Shown here: one piece after another, positions 23,535 through 35,739 of the stretch
Numbering within the stretch: the first letter of the stretch is position 1
Layout: every line of letters begins with the position of its first letter
Assembly (NCBI GenBank): GCA_001600455.1
Contig: BCKC01000005.1
Span: 1,612,001-1,676,000, forward strand
DNA: 64,000 bases
Source: Endocalyx cinctus
Lineage: Eukaryota; Ascomycota; Sordariomycetes; Amphisphaeriales; Apiosporaceae
Direction: 5' to 3'
The notes under the pieces: model-generated
What the model was told of the DNA's origin: nothing
Seen by the model: the letters and a program-made list of their open reading frames with translations, nothing else
Database searches by the model: none
Translations under genes and position numbers: made by a program

Positions 23535-25382
23535 GGGATTGTGAGGGGGAATAATGAGTGATATATTCGGTGGGTAGGTAGATAACTAGGTGCCGTTTTC
23601 GTTTACGAGGTTTAGGGGGTTCTGCATACTAATTCCTTAATGGGGGGTGGTTGCTTAGTAAGAGGGTCAACTTTTGCTTTCTTCGATATTTACGGCACGC
23701 ATAAAATCAAAGTAATACGTGCAACGAAAGATTTCTGTTTCATGGACCTTTGATTGTTTTTCCCCATATTTGGTGCCGTACGATGTTTATGTTCCCAGTT
23801 GGCGTAGCTTCCTCCTTGATACTGTATATCTGGATTTGATGACTGAGCAGATATGCTACGCACTAGACTTCATACTCGCTAAGATTCATTTGACTGCGTC
23901 TAACGAGGAGATTTACTCACCTTTAAGTTACTGACAACCGTATCGTCAAAAACAATCTCGTGTTTTCCCCAAGCTATCACAACATCCTGGGTAATTCTCG
24001 ATCTAAGATAATTGAAAGCCTCCTTTTCATCCTAGGAAGTTGTGTTAGGTAATATGGCCCCTGGTCCTTAACCTAGCAAGCAAGCCGGATAAACCTGCGA
24101 AGTCGAAGTCGTTGTGTACACTACCCCAACCTTGTCCTCCACATAGGGATGGGAATAACTATATCCGTAGGCACGATCTACCAACCTGCCAACTACATTT
24201 CAGGCTGTAATGCTTATCGTATAGAACAGAGCAATGAAAACGGTGTTCGCTCCCAATTACTGCCTTACTCTCCAACGTGTGGGTGTGAAGTAGACAGGGG
24301 ATGTCAAAATTCGGTATATATCGAGTAACCATCTGAAACATGTATGCATTATCACGACCACTCCTTCCGCACAAATCTCCTCGCAATTAGTTATTCCTCA
24401 ACCTCTCTAGGCGTTCGATTCGGCCAGCCACCATCAATTCAAGAGTTCTAGACCATTTGTTTTGGCTTGAACTAGACTAGAGAATCTGGCTACAAGTTCA
24501 ACTCTAGTTGGGAAGGATCTAGGCATGAAACGTGAAGTCTGAGTTGCTCTCGTATGAAATGGCTGTTGACGAAATGTTGCTGGCCATCCTACAAAAAGCC
24601 CTCGCGACATGGAGGATCTTCATGAGATGTACTATGTACATCTTTGAACTAACAAAGGGTTACAAAACATATTCTATAGAGCAACTGGTTAACAAGTTGG
24701 AGATATGAATATGTTTTGTAACCCCTCCGACGAGTAATTACTTCTTTCTACATATTTATTTCGTAGAAGCCGAAATAATATAAATCTAACACAGTCTCAG
24801 ATAACAGCAAATGATTATTCTAAATCTGATTACACTCGTGTATCCAAGCTAAGATGATGAAATACCCCTCGGAGGAGCAATCTCGAATTCTGACCCCCGT
24901 GTTATCATGCACATATACAGCGTCGAGTACTTGTTATTCATATACATCTCACAGTCACCGTAACAGGGCGTCAACATTCCGAAGCAGACCAACATCAAAG
25001 ATAATATAGAATATGTAAGACAACGGATTTAGGAAGAATCAGTACCTAAATTCCGGGTTAATCACGGGTTTTACACAATTTCCCTTGTCTCTATCAATGC
25101 CAATGTTCGTCCGGATTATTCCCAGTATGATGAGCATGTATATAACATGTGGAGTTTAGTATTTCCAGTTCATATATTACATCGAGATACCGATACTAAT
25201 GTCCTGCGGCCTTTCCGGTTTTCAATTTTTGTTCTAGTGCTATCAGAACGACCTTTGATCAAATAGCCTAGCCATATAAGTTAAAGTAACCAGGCTATCC
25301 ATACGAAGCTTCGTTAGCATTATCTGATATGCGTACAGTTCATCGCACATTCACCGCACTTTCAAATATTCGAACGGTTAAG
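23535..25382. other. Intergenic region with perfect inverted repeat
   Basis: No gene is supported. The main structure is an 18-bp perfect inverted repeat at 24657-24724. Short ORFs such as 23719-23934 and 24159-24386 have no coding signature. The last ~150 bp should contain the promoter of the aldo/keto reductase. Confidence 0.5.
24657..24724. repeat. 18-bp perfect inverted repeat, 32-bp loop
   Basis: The left arm GGGTTACAAAACATATTC (24657-24674) is the exact reverse complement of the right arm (24707-24724). The arms end abruptly on both sides. It could form a strong hairpin, or it could be the ends of a tiny non-autonomous element. It is about 1.1 kb downstream of malic enzyme, probably too far to be its terminator. 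Confidence 0.85.
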
Positions 25383-26677
25383 ATGTCGACGCAACGAAAG
25401 ATTCTACCTACCCGACAGCTGGGAAAAGGGGGAGAGCAGGTTCCCGGTCTCGGGTTCGGCATGATGGGCCTAAGCATTGCTTACGGCCAAGTTCCGTCAG
25501 TTAGCCACTGATTATAACACAATTCCTAAACTAATTGCACGATTAACTCTTAAGTACTAATGATTAACTCTAAGGCCCGATAACGAGAGATTTGCAGTTC
25601 TGGATAAGGCCTGGGAACTAGGCGCCACCTTTTGGGACACGTCCAAGTCTTACGGAGACAACGAAGTGCTGATCGGCAAGTGGTTCAAGCTGCATCCCGA
25701 GAGACGACGAGATATCTTTCTGGCCACCAAGTTCGGCCTCGATTTCAAGCTCGCGGACGGTAAAGCTCATTACGTGGTCGATAGCACGCCGGAGAACTGT
25801 CGAATTTCCTGCGAGGAAAGTCTCCAGAAGCTGGGCGTCGACTGTATCGACCTATATTACGTTCACCGCTTTGACGGAAAGACCCCGGTGGAGAAGACTA
25901 TGCAGGCTCTGGTAGAGTTGAAGAAGTATGTAATTACCCTAATTATGCCCTGTAATTCATGTTGCTCTTTCATCGACCATCCATCAGAAGCTTACGTGAC
26001 ACTTGCGATAAACAGGGAAGGGAAAATTAGAAATATAGGATTTTCTGAGTGCTCCTCCGACACGTTGCGTCGTGCTTACCCCGTACATCCTATTTCTGCG
26101 GTCCAGATCGAATACAACCCATGGTCACTAGACATCGAAGGCGAGTCGGGAACCCATCTTCTCCGCGCTTGCCGAGAATTAGGAGTTTCGGTCGTGGCAT
26201 ACTCGCCTCTGAGTAGGGGATTTCTAACCGGAAGGTATGTTTATGAAAAAAAAAAAAAAATCTCTACGATTGGTAGACTACTAGCAATAAACTGAAACTC
26301 GGGGGATCACATTTAGATATAAATCGCTGGACGACTTCGACGCGAACGATGGACGCCGAATTCTCCCGCGCTTCAGTCCCGAGAACTTCTCCAAGAACCT
26401 CGACCTCGTCAAGATGTTCGAGGATTTGGCGACCAAGAAAGGTTGTACGTCGGCCCAGGCCGTCCTCGCTTGGATCATGGCGCAGGGTCCCGACTTCTTG
26501 CCAATCCCGGGTACCAAAAATGTAAATTATTTGGAGGAAAACCTGGGTGCCTTTGACGTCGAGATTACCGCCGAGGAGAATCAGCACATCAGAGATACTA
26601 TCGCTTCGATGGGTGGTGTGACTGGTGAAAGAGTGCTTTCGGCATCCGGGGCTTACATGGATACCCCACCTCTTTGA
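25383..26677 (+). CDS. Aldo/keto reductase (yakC/AKR13-like)
   Basis: Four exons, 25383-25495, 25575-25925, 26016-26234 and 26317-26677, give 347 residues in continuous frame. It is a TIM-barrel NADPH-dependent carbonyl reductase. The N-terminus RQLGKGGEQVPGLGFGMMGL is typical. The AKR tetrad is visible as Asp and Tyr in FWDTSKSYGDNE, Lys in ATKFG and His in YYVHRFD. The NADPH-binding end is LPIPGTKN, with NVNYLEENLGA after it. The substrate cannot be inferred. I chose the Met at 25383 (MSTQRKILPTRQLG), where fungal relatives usually begin. An in-frame ATG at 25329 would add 18 residues rich in Arg and Thr with no acids, resembling a targeting peptide. Intron 3 contains a run of about 14 A near 26246. 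Confidence 0.93.
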
Positions 26678-27328
26678 AGGTTGAATATCTTTTGGCATTA
26701 AGCATAGAATTAAAGACGTTGGAGATTGAATGGCGTAACTATATTCATCGCGTAATTTCTTGTAGAGTGGGAAGATTGCAATGATTATCCTAGGAATAAA
26801 GACGTGTCGTTATCCATATCAGAATGCTATAGAACGTCATGTTCAAGCCACACTAGCCACATATAAACCAATTCTTGTGTAACGCTACCGATAAACTAGG
26901 GCTTTGGACAAAGTGATGCAATATTGTTGACAAATTACTAATTTAATTGATTTCCTAGAAGATCTTTGTATGTCGTTAGAAAATACCTGAGCACAAGTAA
27001 CTATGTCGTAAACTATCGGTAAAGCTTCGGTTATGTATGGCGCTGTGGTCTCTCGACCGTTGCGTGATCCTCAGCTCCCCTCATCCCCTCCTTACAGTGG
27101 GGCGCAGGTGCATTCGGATATGCATCGTCGCGGGCATCTTCGGCTTCGGCTACCCACCTAGGTAGTACGTAGCCAAGAGACTCGAAGCTTGTTCTACATT
27201 ATATTTTTATCAAAGTTGCAGCAATCAGCTAGTCGTCCAGTAGATTTAGTATAGCTACGTCTCGTCCTCTACCTAAAACGAATAATCAAAGAGCTTTACT
27301 ATCGTAATATCAACACGCCTCAGCAGAC
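26678..27328. promoter_or_regulatory. Spacer with promoter of tartrate dehydrogenase-like gene
   Basis: This 650-bp spacer lies between co-directional genes. It includes CCTAGGTAG near 27160 and a short pyrimidine-rich leader before the ATG at 27329. No specific site is recognised. Confidence 0.4.
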
Positions 27329-28715
27329 ATGTCTCCAACAGCGATTAAAGAGTCCAAGCGCCGCTACAGCATCGCCTCGATACCGGCCGACGGCATCGGG
27401 CCCGAAGTGATCGACGCCGCCATCGTTGTGCTGAAGAAGTTATCGACGACGCTGGGATCATTCGACATCGACTTCACGCATTTCGACTGGAGTTCCGAAA
27501 CGTACCGGAAAACCGGCCGGTATATTCCCGAGGGCGGACTAGACGAGCTGAGGAAACACGACGCTATCTTATTCGGCGCCGTGGGCGCTCCCGGTAATCC
27601 CTCCACTGTTCCTCAATTTCTTATGGCTGGTTACTTGTAAGAGCTACTGAAACTTACACAGTTTCGGATGAATAAACAGACGTCCCGGATCATATCTCCC
27701 TTTGGGGTCTTCGTCTAGCCATCTGCCAACCCTTCCAGCAATACGCCAACGTTCGTCCGACCAAGGTCTTCAGGGGCACTAAGTCTCCCCTGAGAAACTG
27801 CGAGCCGGGAGATTTGGATTGGGTTATCGTGCGCGAGAACAGCGAGGGCGAGTACGCCGGTCAAGGTGGTCGGTCGCATCGCGGAGAGCCGGTGAGTTAA
27901 GAAAAAAGGGGAACGCCCAATTGAGTTTTGCTGATTTTCTTTTCTCAATCGTCCACAAAAGTGGGAGGTAGCGACGGAAGTATCGATATTCTCGCGTCAG
28001 GGCGTTGAGCGCGTTATGAGATTTGCCTTTGAGACAGCGCGTCGCCGGCCCCGTAAGCTGCTGACGGTAGTTACGAAAAGCAACGCCCAGCGTAATGGCA
28101 TGGTCCTCTGGGACGAGGTGGCGGCTGCGGTCGCTAAGGACTTCCCTGACGTCAAGACGGATAAGATGCTCGTTGATGCTATGACCTGTCGTATGGTCCT
28201 AGACCCTAAGTCTATCGATACTGTTGTAGCTTCGAACTTGGTGAGTCTAGTTGATTACTGTTTCTACCTGTCTTTTTTCAATCGAAAGAAGAGGTAGAAA
28301 AAAAGTAAGGATGAAAGAAAATATGGCTGACGACAAGATGGAATAAAAACAAAACGCACAGCACGCGGACATTCTCTCCGACCTAGCAGCCGCCCTCGCG
28401 GGCTCCATCGGCATAGCGCCTACGTCGAACCTCGACCCGACGCGGAAGAACCCCAGCATGTTCGAGCCGATCCACGGGTCGGCCTTCGACATCACCGGCA
28501 AAGGGGTCGCGAACCCGGTCGCCACCTTCTGGACGAGCTCCGAGATGTTAGCGTGGCTGGGCGAGGACGACGCCGGCGCGAAATTACTAGAGGCCGTCGA
28601 GGCCGTCTGCGAAAAGGGCGTCGTGACGGCCGATCTGGGCGGTACGGCCAAGACGAAGGATGTCACGGACGCCGTTTGCGCCGAGATCGAGAGTCTGTTT
28701 GGGAAGGCTTCGTGA
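27329..28715 (+). CDS. Tartrate/D-malate dehydrogenase (isopropylmalate dehydrogenase superfamily)
   Basis: Four exons, 27329-27593, 27680-27891, 27962-28240 and 28362-28715, give 369 residues. It belongs to the decarboxylating beta-hydroxyacid dehydrogenases. Visible landmarks are IPADGIGPEVID, ILFGAVGAP, the substrate-site YANVRPTK, VRENSEGEYAG, VTKSNAQRNGMVLWDE, VDAMTCRMVLDP and the NAD-site FEPIHGSAFDI. The sequence GDLDWVIVRENSEGEYAGQGG and the shape of the N-terminal part resemble tartrate/D-malate dehydrogenases (TtuC/DmlA type) more than leucine-pathway LEU2 enzymes. The true substrate is inference. No mitochondrial presequence is obvious. It lies downstream of malic enzyme and an aldo/keto reductase on the same strand. 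Confidence 0.88.
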
Positions 28716-29427
28716 AAGGGGTTAGAGACGGAAATAAAATGGAGATGTATTATTACGTTGGATGGTTATGAACATTTCTGCGTAAGACGGTGTCTGTGCG
28801 ATGATTATATACTCCAATTGGAGTCAGAATAAGCATGCGTAACATGACAAAACTAGCCTATTATTGCTTCTAACATCGGATAATAAACTGAAAAACCTTT
28901 CCCTTTCGTAGAAAGCCGTATCAAAGTCATCGCTGGCTAAATATGCTTCTTCCATAAGGTTTAAATACTAAGGTGAATGACTTAGGAATTGTCACATGTC
29001 TTCTACCTTGCCAAGGCTTGGTTCATGGATAACTTGGGCTGTTTTCGAATAGGATCATGGCCATAAATGGGATGATTCTCCAAAGTGATATCATAAAAGG
29101 GATCAGATCGAGAGTAACACAATTTAAGATCTCATAAGTGTAGTGTTGCACAAGACTCCAACTGCTCCCGTAGATAACTCCATAAGACTAATCATGTTCT
29201 TCAACACTCACAAGACGAACAACGTACGAAACGTGTTTTCGAGTGAATATAGGCTATACATTGGAATAGGCAGATCGTGCTAAGATGACAAGAAAAAAAA
29301 CCATTCAATAACCATCCTACAACTCCCGCACAAATTCCTGACGAAGACACACTACGGTTCTTTCGAACCACAGTAGTTAACAGGAGACAGAAAAAAAAAG
29401 AAGACGCAAAACAGACAAGTGACTAAA
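28716..29427. other. Convergent intergenic spacer
   Basis: This 710-bp AT-rich spacer lies between two convergent genes, so it holds two 3' UTRs. A-tracts lie near 29290 and 29390. Nothing else is supported. Confidence 0.5.
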
Positions 29428-31060
29428 TCAGAGAATACCAGCTCTGGCCATCTCACCACCACCTTCCTGCATGATATCCTCGATCTTCTGCTTTCCCTTT
29501 CCGAGGCCGCCCTCGCCGACGCCCATCCTCCGGGCGACGTAGCGCTGGGCCACGACGCCGACGCTCAGGGTCAAGGTCTCCTCGACCCACTCGGCCACCC
29601 ACTCGCGCGGGTCCACGCCGCCGCCCTCGATGATCTCGCGGATCTCGTCCGGCACGTTGCCGAGCTCGTGGTCGGCCGCTTCGCCGCCCGACGGGGCGGG
29701 CGCGTCGAGCCATTGGATCCACTTCGCGGGGATGCTCTGGCTGACGGTGCTGTACGTGATGTCGTGGATCGGGTCGAACACGTAGACGGCGAAGCAGACT
29801 TGGGTGTCCGCTTCCGTCTCGTCGGCGACGGGGCTCGCCTCCTTCTCGGCCTCGCCCGCGGCGCTGCCCGCGAAGAGGGCCGGGTCCGCGTCCGTGACGA
29901 TGGGCTGAACCGCGAGGAAGATATCGCTCGTTCTGACGGGGTTCTCCTCGCTGACGGGCTCCAGGGCACGTTTCTGGGCCTCGGTGACGCCGCCGCGCGT
30001 GGAGAAATACTCGCTCGCGTAGCTCTCGGCGTTCACGCGGCAGAGCTTGGTACCCTCGAGCAGGCCCTTAACCGCACTCAGGTCCCGGGGAGCATCGGTT
30101 TGCCGCCACCAAGGACCGTCTCTCCAGCCCGCGCTAGATGATCCTCTGTAGAAGGCAGCATCAGACGTACGGCGAGCGGCGTTCTCGTGGCCACGCTGGA
30201 TCACGAGTAGATCGCCACCCTCGACTTGAGACATGACGCGACTGAATACATCGTAAATGAGAGGGTCGAGAGACGGATAACCAACTATGTCGTGGCTAAT
30301 ATGGATAAGTAGTCGTTCGTGCGAAGAAATTGGCGGCGCAAGGGTGTGCAAGATATTAGCGAATGTCGGCATGGCTCTATGACGAAGATCATCACCTATG
30401 CACGTTGTCTTGTCATTAGTACATGATCAAAGGGTTACAAAGAGTTGTCGGGATTCAGTGAATGATCAGTTGATTATGGAACATACCTAATCCTCGTAAA
30501 GCACCAACATTTCCTTTGACTTGCTCAGCCCACTTCATAGCTTCCTCGTTGTGTTGAATCTCCTTATAAGCAGCTTCGGCTTGCTTCATAGCCGCAGAAG
30601 CGGTGGCAGAGGCGGTAGCGAAAATACCACCCCACCATCCACCGCCAGCAGCAGCACCGGCGGGGGCACTTGTCTGCTCCACGGGGCCCTTCTTCTCGGC
30701 GTCTTGTAGATCAGAACCCGTGGCACTGGGAGTGAAGGTAGCGTGGAGCGATCGGGCGCTGTCGACTGATTTGCGAGCGGCGGCGGCAGATTTGTCTTCG
30801 GAGACTCGACCGGCGGCGGGAGGAGGGGTAGCGGTACTAGTTCGTTTTACGGATTCCTTGACCCTAGGAGTATGTGATCTCGGAGGTTCATCATCGCCGA
30901 GTTTTTCCAAATCAGCTAAGATGGCAGCGTCCCGAGCTTTCGAAGCGGTAGACTTGGGCTTGTTAGATTTCTTAGGAGCATTGTCGTTACCAATAGACTC
31001 GAAACCTAGCTCATCGAGCTCATCTTCGGCGGATGGCTTAGTCCGGGGTTTAGTAGACAT
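29428..31060 (-). CDS. MTC1: Mtc1-type protein (maintenance of telomere capping 1, DUF5427)
   Basis: Two minus-strand exons, 31060-30487 and 30395-29428, are joined by a 91-nt intron (donor GTATGT, acceptor ATAG) to give 513 residues. The N-terminus is MSTKPRTKPSAEDELDELGFES, followed by a disordered, Ser/Thr/Ala-rich region with RSHTP and similar phosphosite-like motifs. A Gly/Trp segment (GGGWWGGIFATASATASAAMKQAE) begins the conserved part. The C-terminal half has ILHTLAPPISSHERLLIHIS, DPLIYDVFSRVM and SAKWIQWLD-type sequence typical of Mtc1. Budding-yeast Mtc1 affects telomere capping genetically and associates with COPI vesicle proteins; the biochemical role is unclear. Its start diverges from the gene at 32894 across 1.8 kb. 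Confidence 0.88.
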
Positions 31061-32893
31061 GGTGAAGTATTATAAGTAGTAGTAGATATATTCAGAATAT
31101 TTCAGGTCTGGTGTTGCTATTATTCACACTCTCGAGATCAACCCGGTGTTGTATGTTTTTTAAGGTCACGTCAACGAGAAGCGCAAAAGAAAATGTTTTA
31201 GTTGAATCAATATTACAAAAACATTCAAAAAGTTGTCTTGATTATAACAACGGAACTTAGACTAATAGAAGAATTGCGTATAATAGATTTTCTAAAGAAA
31301 AAAACGAGACGAGGACGTTGCAGTAGTTATAAGTATAAGCATTAATCAATCAGATGTTCTTGTGATAGGAACGTGATAGGAACGGGAGGTTTTTAAGTTG
31401 TATGTCTGTCGTCACCGGTGGGAGAGACACAAACGCATACCGGGTACAGTACATTAATACTCTAGGCTAAGTCAACTGTCATAGTGTATCTATAACCTGC
31501 TAAGTCGCTATCTATAGGCTATATTAGGTATTAGGTAGGTACAAAAATTACTAGGTACAATGCTATGTACATGTATGTAAGTTCCCGCCAGGGTAGGGGG
31601 GTTGCCGAAGAAACTAAAGCAAATGCAGATTAGTAAAAATAATAAAGAATTTTAATTGGTTACTATATGTTTCCCAAAACGGATAAGTTAAGTGGCTGGT
31701 GTCCTGTCTTATTCCTCCAAAGCTGGCGGTCATGGCAGTCATGGCAGTCATGGCAGTTAGGTATGTGGTGGATGTGGTATGTCAGGTATGTGTGGCGTAG
31801 TGGGTCCTCCTAAGAACAATGAACCTCCAAATTTCAGCAATGCAACAAATATGGTATATACGTATGAGTAGCATTTCATATGAGATGTACTTCTTGCCTA
31901 AGCTTCAAGCAAAGCAAGTCTATTAAAAAAAAAATAAGACGACCAAATCTTTTTCTATCAACCATTCTAATTCTCGTTTCTATTTGAAATTTCTTTTTCC
32001 GCATTTTATTAGTCGGTGGTCAAGTTGAACAGTCAAGAGAGAAGTACTATATCTATCACTTACTACCTGACATTTTCTGAGGTCATATAATTAAATATTC
32101 CTTAATTCTACCTACCTGCCTACTTACCTACCTGCCAACAAATCAACAGGTAAAAATATCATACTTGTGTGTGTAAGTCCAACATATCATCTTTCTATCT
32201 TCATGTATTCTTCCCAATCTTTTTTTCTCCGCATACTTGATTTATATTCCATCAAGTACTTACACGTATTAAATCTGTTTCTGACTAACACCCAACTAGA
32301 AGGCTTCTCTTTTATGAGGATCTCATTCTTGACCAACAACCTGTCATCAGCAATTCTTACACGTCAATATCAATACTCTCTGTATAGTTTCCTGCTGTTT
32401 TTTATTATTCTTTAGAAGAAAAAAAAGAAGTACCATCAGATACCCTAACGAGAGAGAGAGAGGTATGTACATAGTACTTTCAATATTTTTTATTTTTATT
32501 TTTTTTACACGTATTTTCGACCACCCCTTATTACTACACAAAAAAACAGCAACTTCCTAAGTATCCAATATTAAACTTACATCCTGAAAATAAATCGGCA
32601 TCAGCAGTCTGATTTTATTTTCTTCTCTCATCTCTCTACCAATCCTCAATTTTATTTCTTTTTTTTCCCATTCTTGTTTTTCTGTTTTATTTTTTTTCCT
32701 CTGCATATTGTTGAATATTCTTCATCAATTCTCTATTTTAACTTACATCCGGACCCCGTCCCCACTTACATAATCTCCGCGCCCCGAAAACCAAATCTTC
32801 TCACACCATCATCTTCCTATTATCATCGGTTTCTCTAATACGTTCATCATTCAATTAGAAAGGTGCAGACTTCATTTCTATTTCATTGGTATA
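31061..32893. promoter_or_regulatory. Divergent promoter region with CT-rich leader
   Basis: This 1.8-kb region separates two divergent genes. It contains three tandem copies of GTCATGGCA (31729-31755), a TAGGTA-rich stretch (31520-31560) and a TACC-rich stretch (32105-32140). From about 32600 to 32890 it is strongly pyrimidine-rich, as expected for the transcription start zone of the gene at 32894. The short ORF at 32167-32415 is not convincing. Confidence 0.5.
31729..31755. repeat. Three tandem 9-bp units
   Basis: GTCATGGCA is repeated three times without change (31729-31737, 31738-31746, 31747-31755) inside the divergent promoter region. It may be a minor slippage product or a clustered factor site. 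Confidence 0.8.
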
Positions 32894-35739
32894 ATGGACT
32901 CTTCGTCTACAAGTCGTGCTGGAGGTCGCTCATCTGCTAGAAAACGGCATACCCTACCTGCTCGTTCTTCATCACAGAGATTTACAGACATTGCTGATGA
33001 AATCACTGAACCTACTCCGTCTGCTACCACACCAGCCGGAAATATGCCTTCTACTTCCTTTAATTCTTCATTTGAAACTCCTAGCCCCTCCGCTTCCCGC
33101 GGAACCCGAATGCGCACTCGTCATTTAGACAATCCAGTCGCATCACCTGATGAACAGGATAGCAAAGGCGGTCGCTCACTAAGAAAGCGAGCACGCGTCG
33201 ATTACACATTTGATCAAACGATCGAAGATTTCGATACAGATAACGCCAAATCAGTATTTCCCGCTCCCAGAAGTATCAAAAAGCGGAAAACTGAATCTTC
33301 TCTCGCCGACCCTGCAATTGCTGAAGAGTCTGATACCCGCGTGAAGCAGCGCGCATCTGAGCAGCCTTCGTCGGTGAGACGTCGTCTTCCTACTAAGAAA
33401 CCCACAATTGAGCCTCAGCCTTACGTGTCCGGACAGCCAACCGATGATGTCGATGTCCAAGACACTATTGAAGTCGGTGGTCATCAGAGTGAAGAATCCG
33501 ATACGTCAGCTCTAAGACGCACCAGCTCAGGATCATCTAACACAAACGATCTGAAATCATCCCCTTTGAAATTCATGGTCAAAAATACCACAGACTCAAA
33601 TTCGAATCTTTCCAATGTTCAAACTCTAAACGGGAAAGGACCGAATGGTCAAACTAGTGATTATCAGCTAGAGGGCGAAGACAAAACCCAAGACCTAGAA
33701 TCTTTTACCTCAGCTAAAGGTCAACGTAAAAAAGACTCATATGAGCATCTCACTCCTTACATTGAAGGAGCTTATGTATATTATCCGGCAATTCAACCTA
33801 GTACTGAAGCCGATCCCGAGCCAGATTCTACCCAGGAAGACGTGGCTACTACCGCCGTTGATGAATCCGGGGAGCACTCAGACCATGCTGCCGAAATCAC
33901 ACCAACAGAAACGCCCGGTTTAGGAGGAACTTCTACAAACTCACCGGCGCCGGAAGCTCGTCCAAATCAAACCGCTTTCAAACAGGCGAGAGACTCTTCG
34001 GAATTTACCGAAATGTTTCGGGATATTAAATCCCTCTCGCATGCGGAGCTTTGGAGAAGATTACAGATCGCCAACAGAGCTCTTCTTACTTGGCAAAACG
34101 AATTCAATGAGTTGAAAAAGATTACCGATGATGAAGACAACTCACAAAAGTGGAACCAAGAAGAAGCATCATATCAACATCGACGAAAGATGGCCCTTAG
34201 TAAAGACCCAGAAGCCAATCCTCTGCGGAAAGACTTTGTTGTCCGAGGTATTCGAGCTGAGAAGCCCGACGCGCTTCTCGAATACCATAGACAACAAGAC
34301 AGGATTATGGCCAACTCGTATTTATTCGAATACGACGATCGTGAGTCGATGATTGGTTTTCAAGATCCGATCGCTCAGAGAAGCGGCGCCGGTAAAGGTC
34401 GTCTACGTGATCGACCTAGACAAACTGCCAAAGCAGCAGAAGCAGACGACACGCAGATTATACACAATAAGCGACAGAGAAAGCCGCCCGTGTTATTTGA
34501 CGGGAGTGAAGCTGTTAGTAGAAGCTCCACCCCTGCACCCCCTTCTCGAAAGCGTCGTCGTCCTGGCCAGGCTACGGAGGAAAACGGCGAAGTACCTGCC
34601 GCTCCCGCGCCACCCGTCGTGCCCGCTAAGGAACCTACCGCACAGAGTGCTACCCAGAAGAGAAATAGAAATAACCGCTCGCGTAAGAAGACAGCTGCTT
34701 CCGCTGTGCTTCATGAGCGATCCACCCCCGCCACAGAGCCGGAACCCGAACCGGAACTGGAGCCCGAACCAGAGCCCGAATCCAAATCTCAGCCTGAACC
34801 AAAGCCTGAGCTTAATGGACAAGAACGGAAGCCAGCCCGCAAGCGCCGTCGAACAGAAAAGGCTAGAGCTGATGAAGATTCCGTACAACAGAATGGTTCG
34901 ACGTCACACGTAGAGCCGAAAGCCACCCCTCGTCGCACAGAGTCCCGCCTCCCAGAAGTATCTACCACCAGTTTCTACACTGCACCTATACCCACAACCA
35001 CCGAACCCGCGGAGGAATCTCGACCTCAGACATCTTCCTCTACCGCGACCGTATCAACGGTTGCTTCCAATAACTATCAACTCCGTGAAAAACGACAGAA
35101 GAAGTTTACCTTGGAGCCAACCGAGGACGAGGAGTTCGGAGCACCTACCAAACCTAAGAGAGTGAGACGGCCCACCAAAAAGAAGACGCAGGTAGAGGAC
35201 TTTGCCGCGCCGCCTGCATCAGTACCAGCACCAGCTTCTCAACCAGCCGCGGAAGCATCGGCGCCGCTTACGCAAAAGTTTCGTGTTAGGCCCAAGATTA
35301 AGATCATGAACTATCACCCGCCTGGCGTCCCTGAACCGAACGCTGGCCAGCCCTCGGCCAGCCCAACAACTTATACGTCTCCGGAAAACATTACTAGCAA
35401 CGGCCTCCAAAGCCCCTACGAGATGGCAAACAACGACATGGCCGGCGTAGAAAACGACGATGGAGACAAGAATTATAATGCGATGACCAAATCGGAGAAA
35501 ATGTCGCACTCTATGAAAGGTAAGAATTGTCTCTTTTTATAAAATATCAGAATATTCCAGTTATTGATACTAATTCCAGTGTCTCTATAGCTCGATGGGC
35601 ATCTGGGTCCATGTCGCCTGCCGTTGCAAAGCGTCGAGCCACGCTGGCGATGAAAAACGCCAAGAAGAAGCTGGCGCCGGGAGAGGGTGGCGAGGCCAAC
35701 CCTGAGGAGCCTCTCGAACACGAAGTTGGGCCTCAATGA
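32894..35739 (+). CDS. Large disordered nuclear-type protein, two exons
   Basis: Exons 32894-35519 and 35591-35739 join in frame to give 924 residues. The protein is mostly disordered, with many basic clusters that look like nuclear localisation signals (SLRKRARVD, SIKKRKTES, SRKRRRPG, RKRRRTEK). A helical block around residues 375-475 contains SLSHAELWRRLQIANRALL, then RKDFVVRG and EYHRQQDRIMANSYLFEY, and looks like the conserved domain. A Glu-Pro repeat lies at about 614-638. The C-terminal end, MTKSEKMSHSMKARWASGSM across the splice and AKRRATLA, is compact and basic and is probably a second conserved motif. I recognise a fungal-specific pattern but not a characterised family; a chromatin role is plausible but inferred. 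Confidence 0.72.

Noticed and set aside
21320..28715. A secondary-metabolite biosynthetic cluster
   Set aside because: No polyketide synthase, NRPS, terpene cyclase, P450 or pathway regulator is present; the trio is primary-metabolism-like.
29419..30141. 240-codon plus-strand ORF opposite Mtc1
   Set aside because: It is a compositional shadow of the Mtc1 exon; the minus-strand product has clear family motifs and a matching intron.
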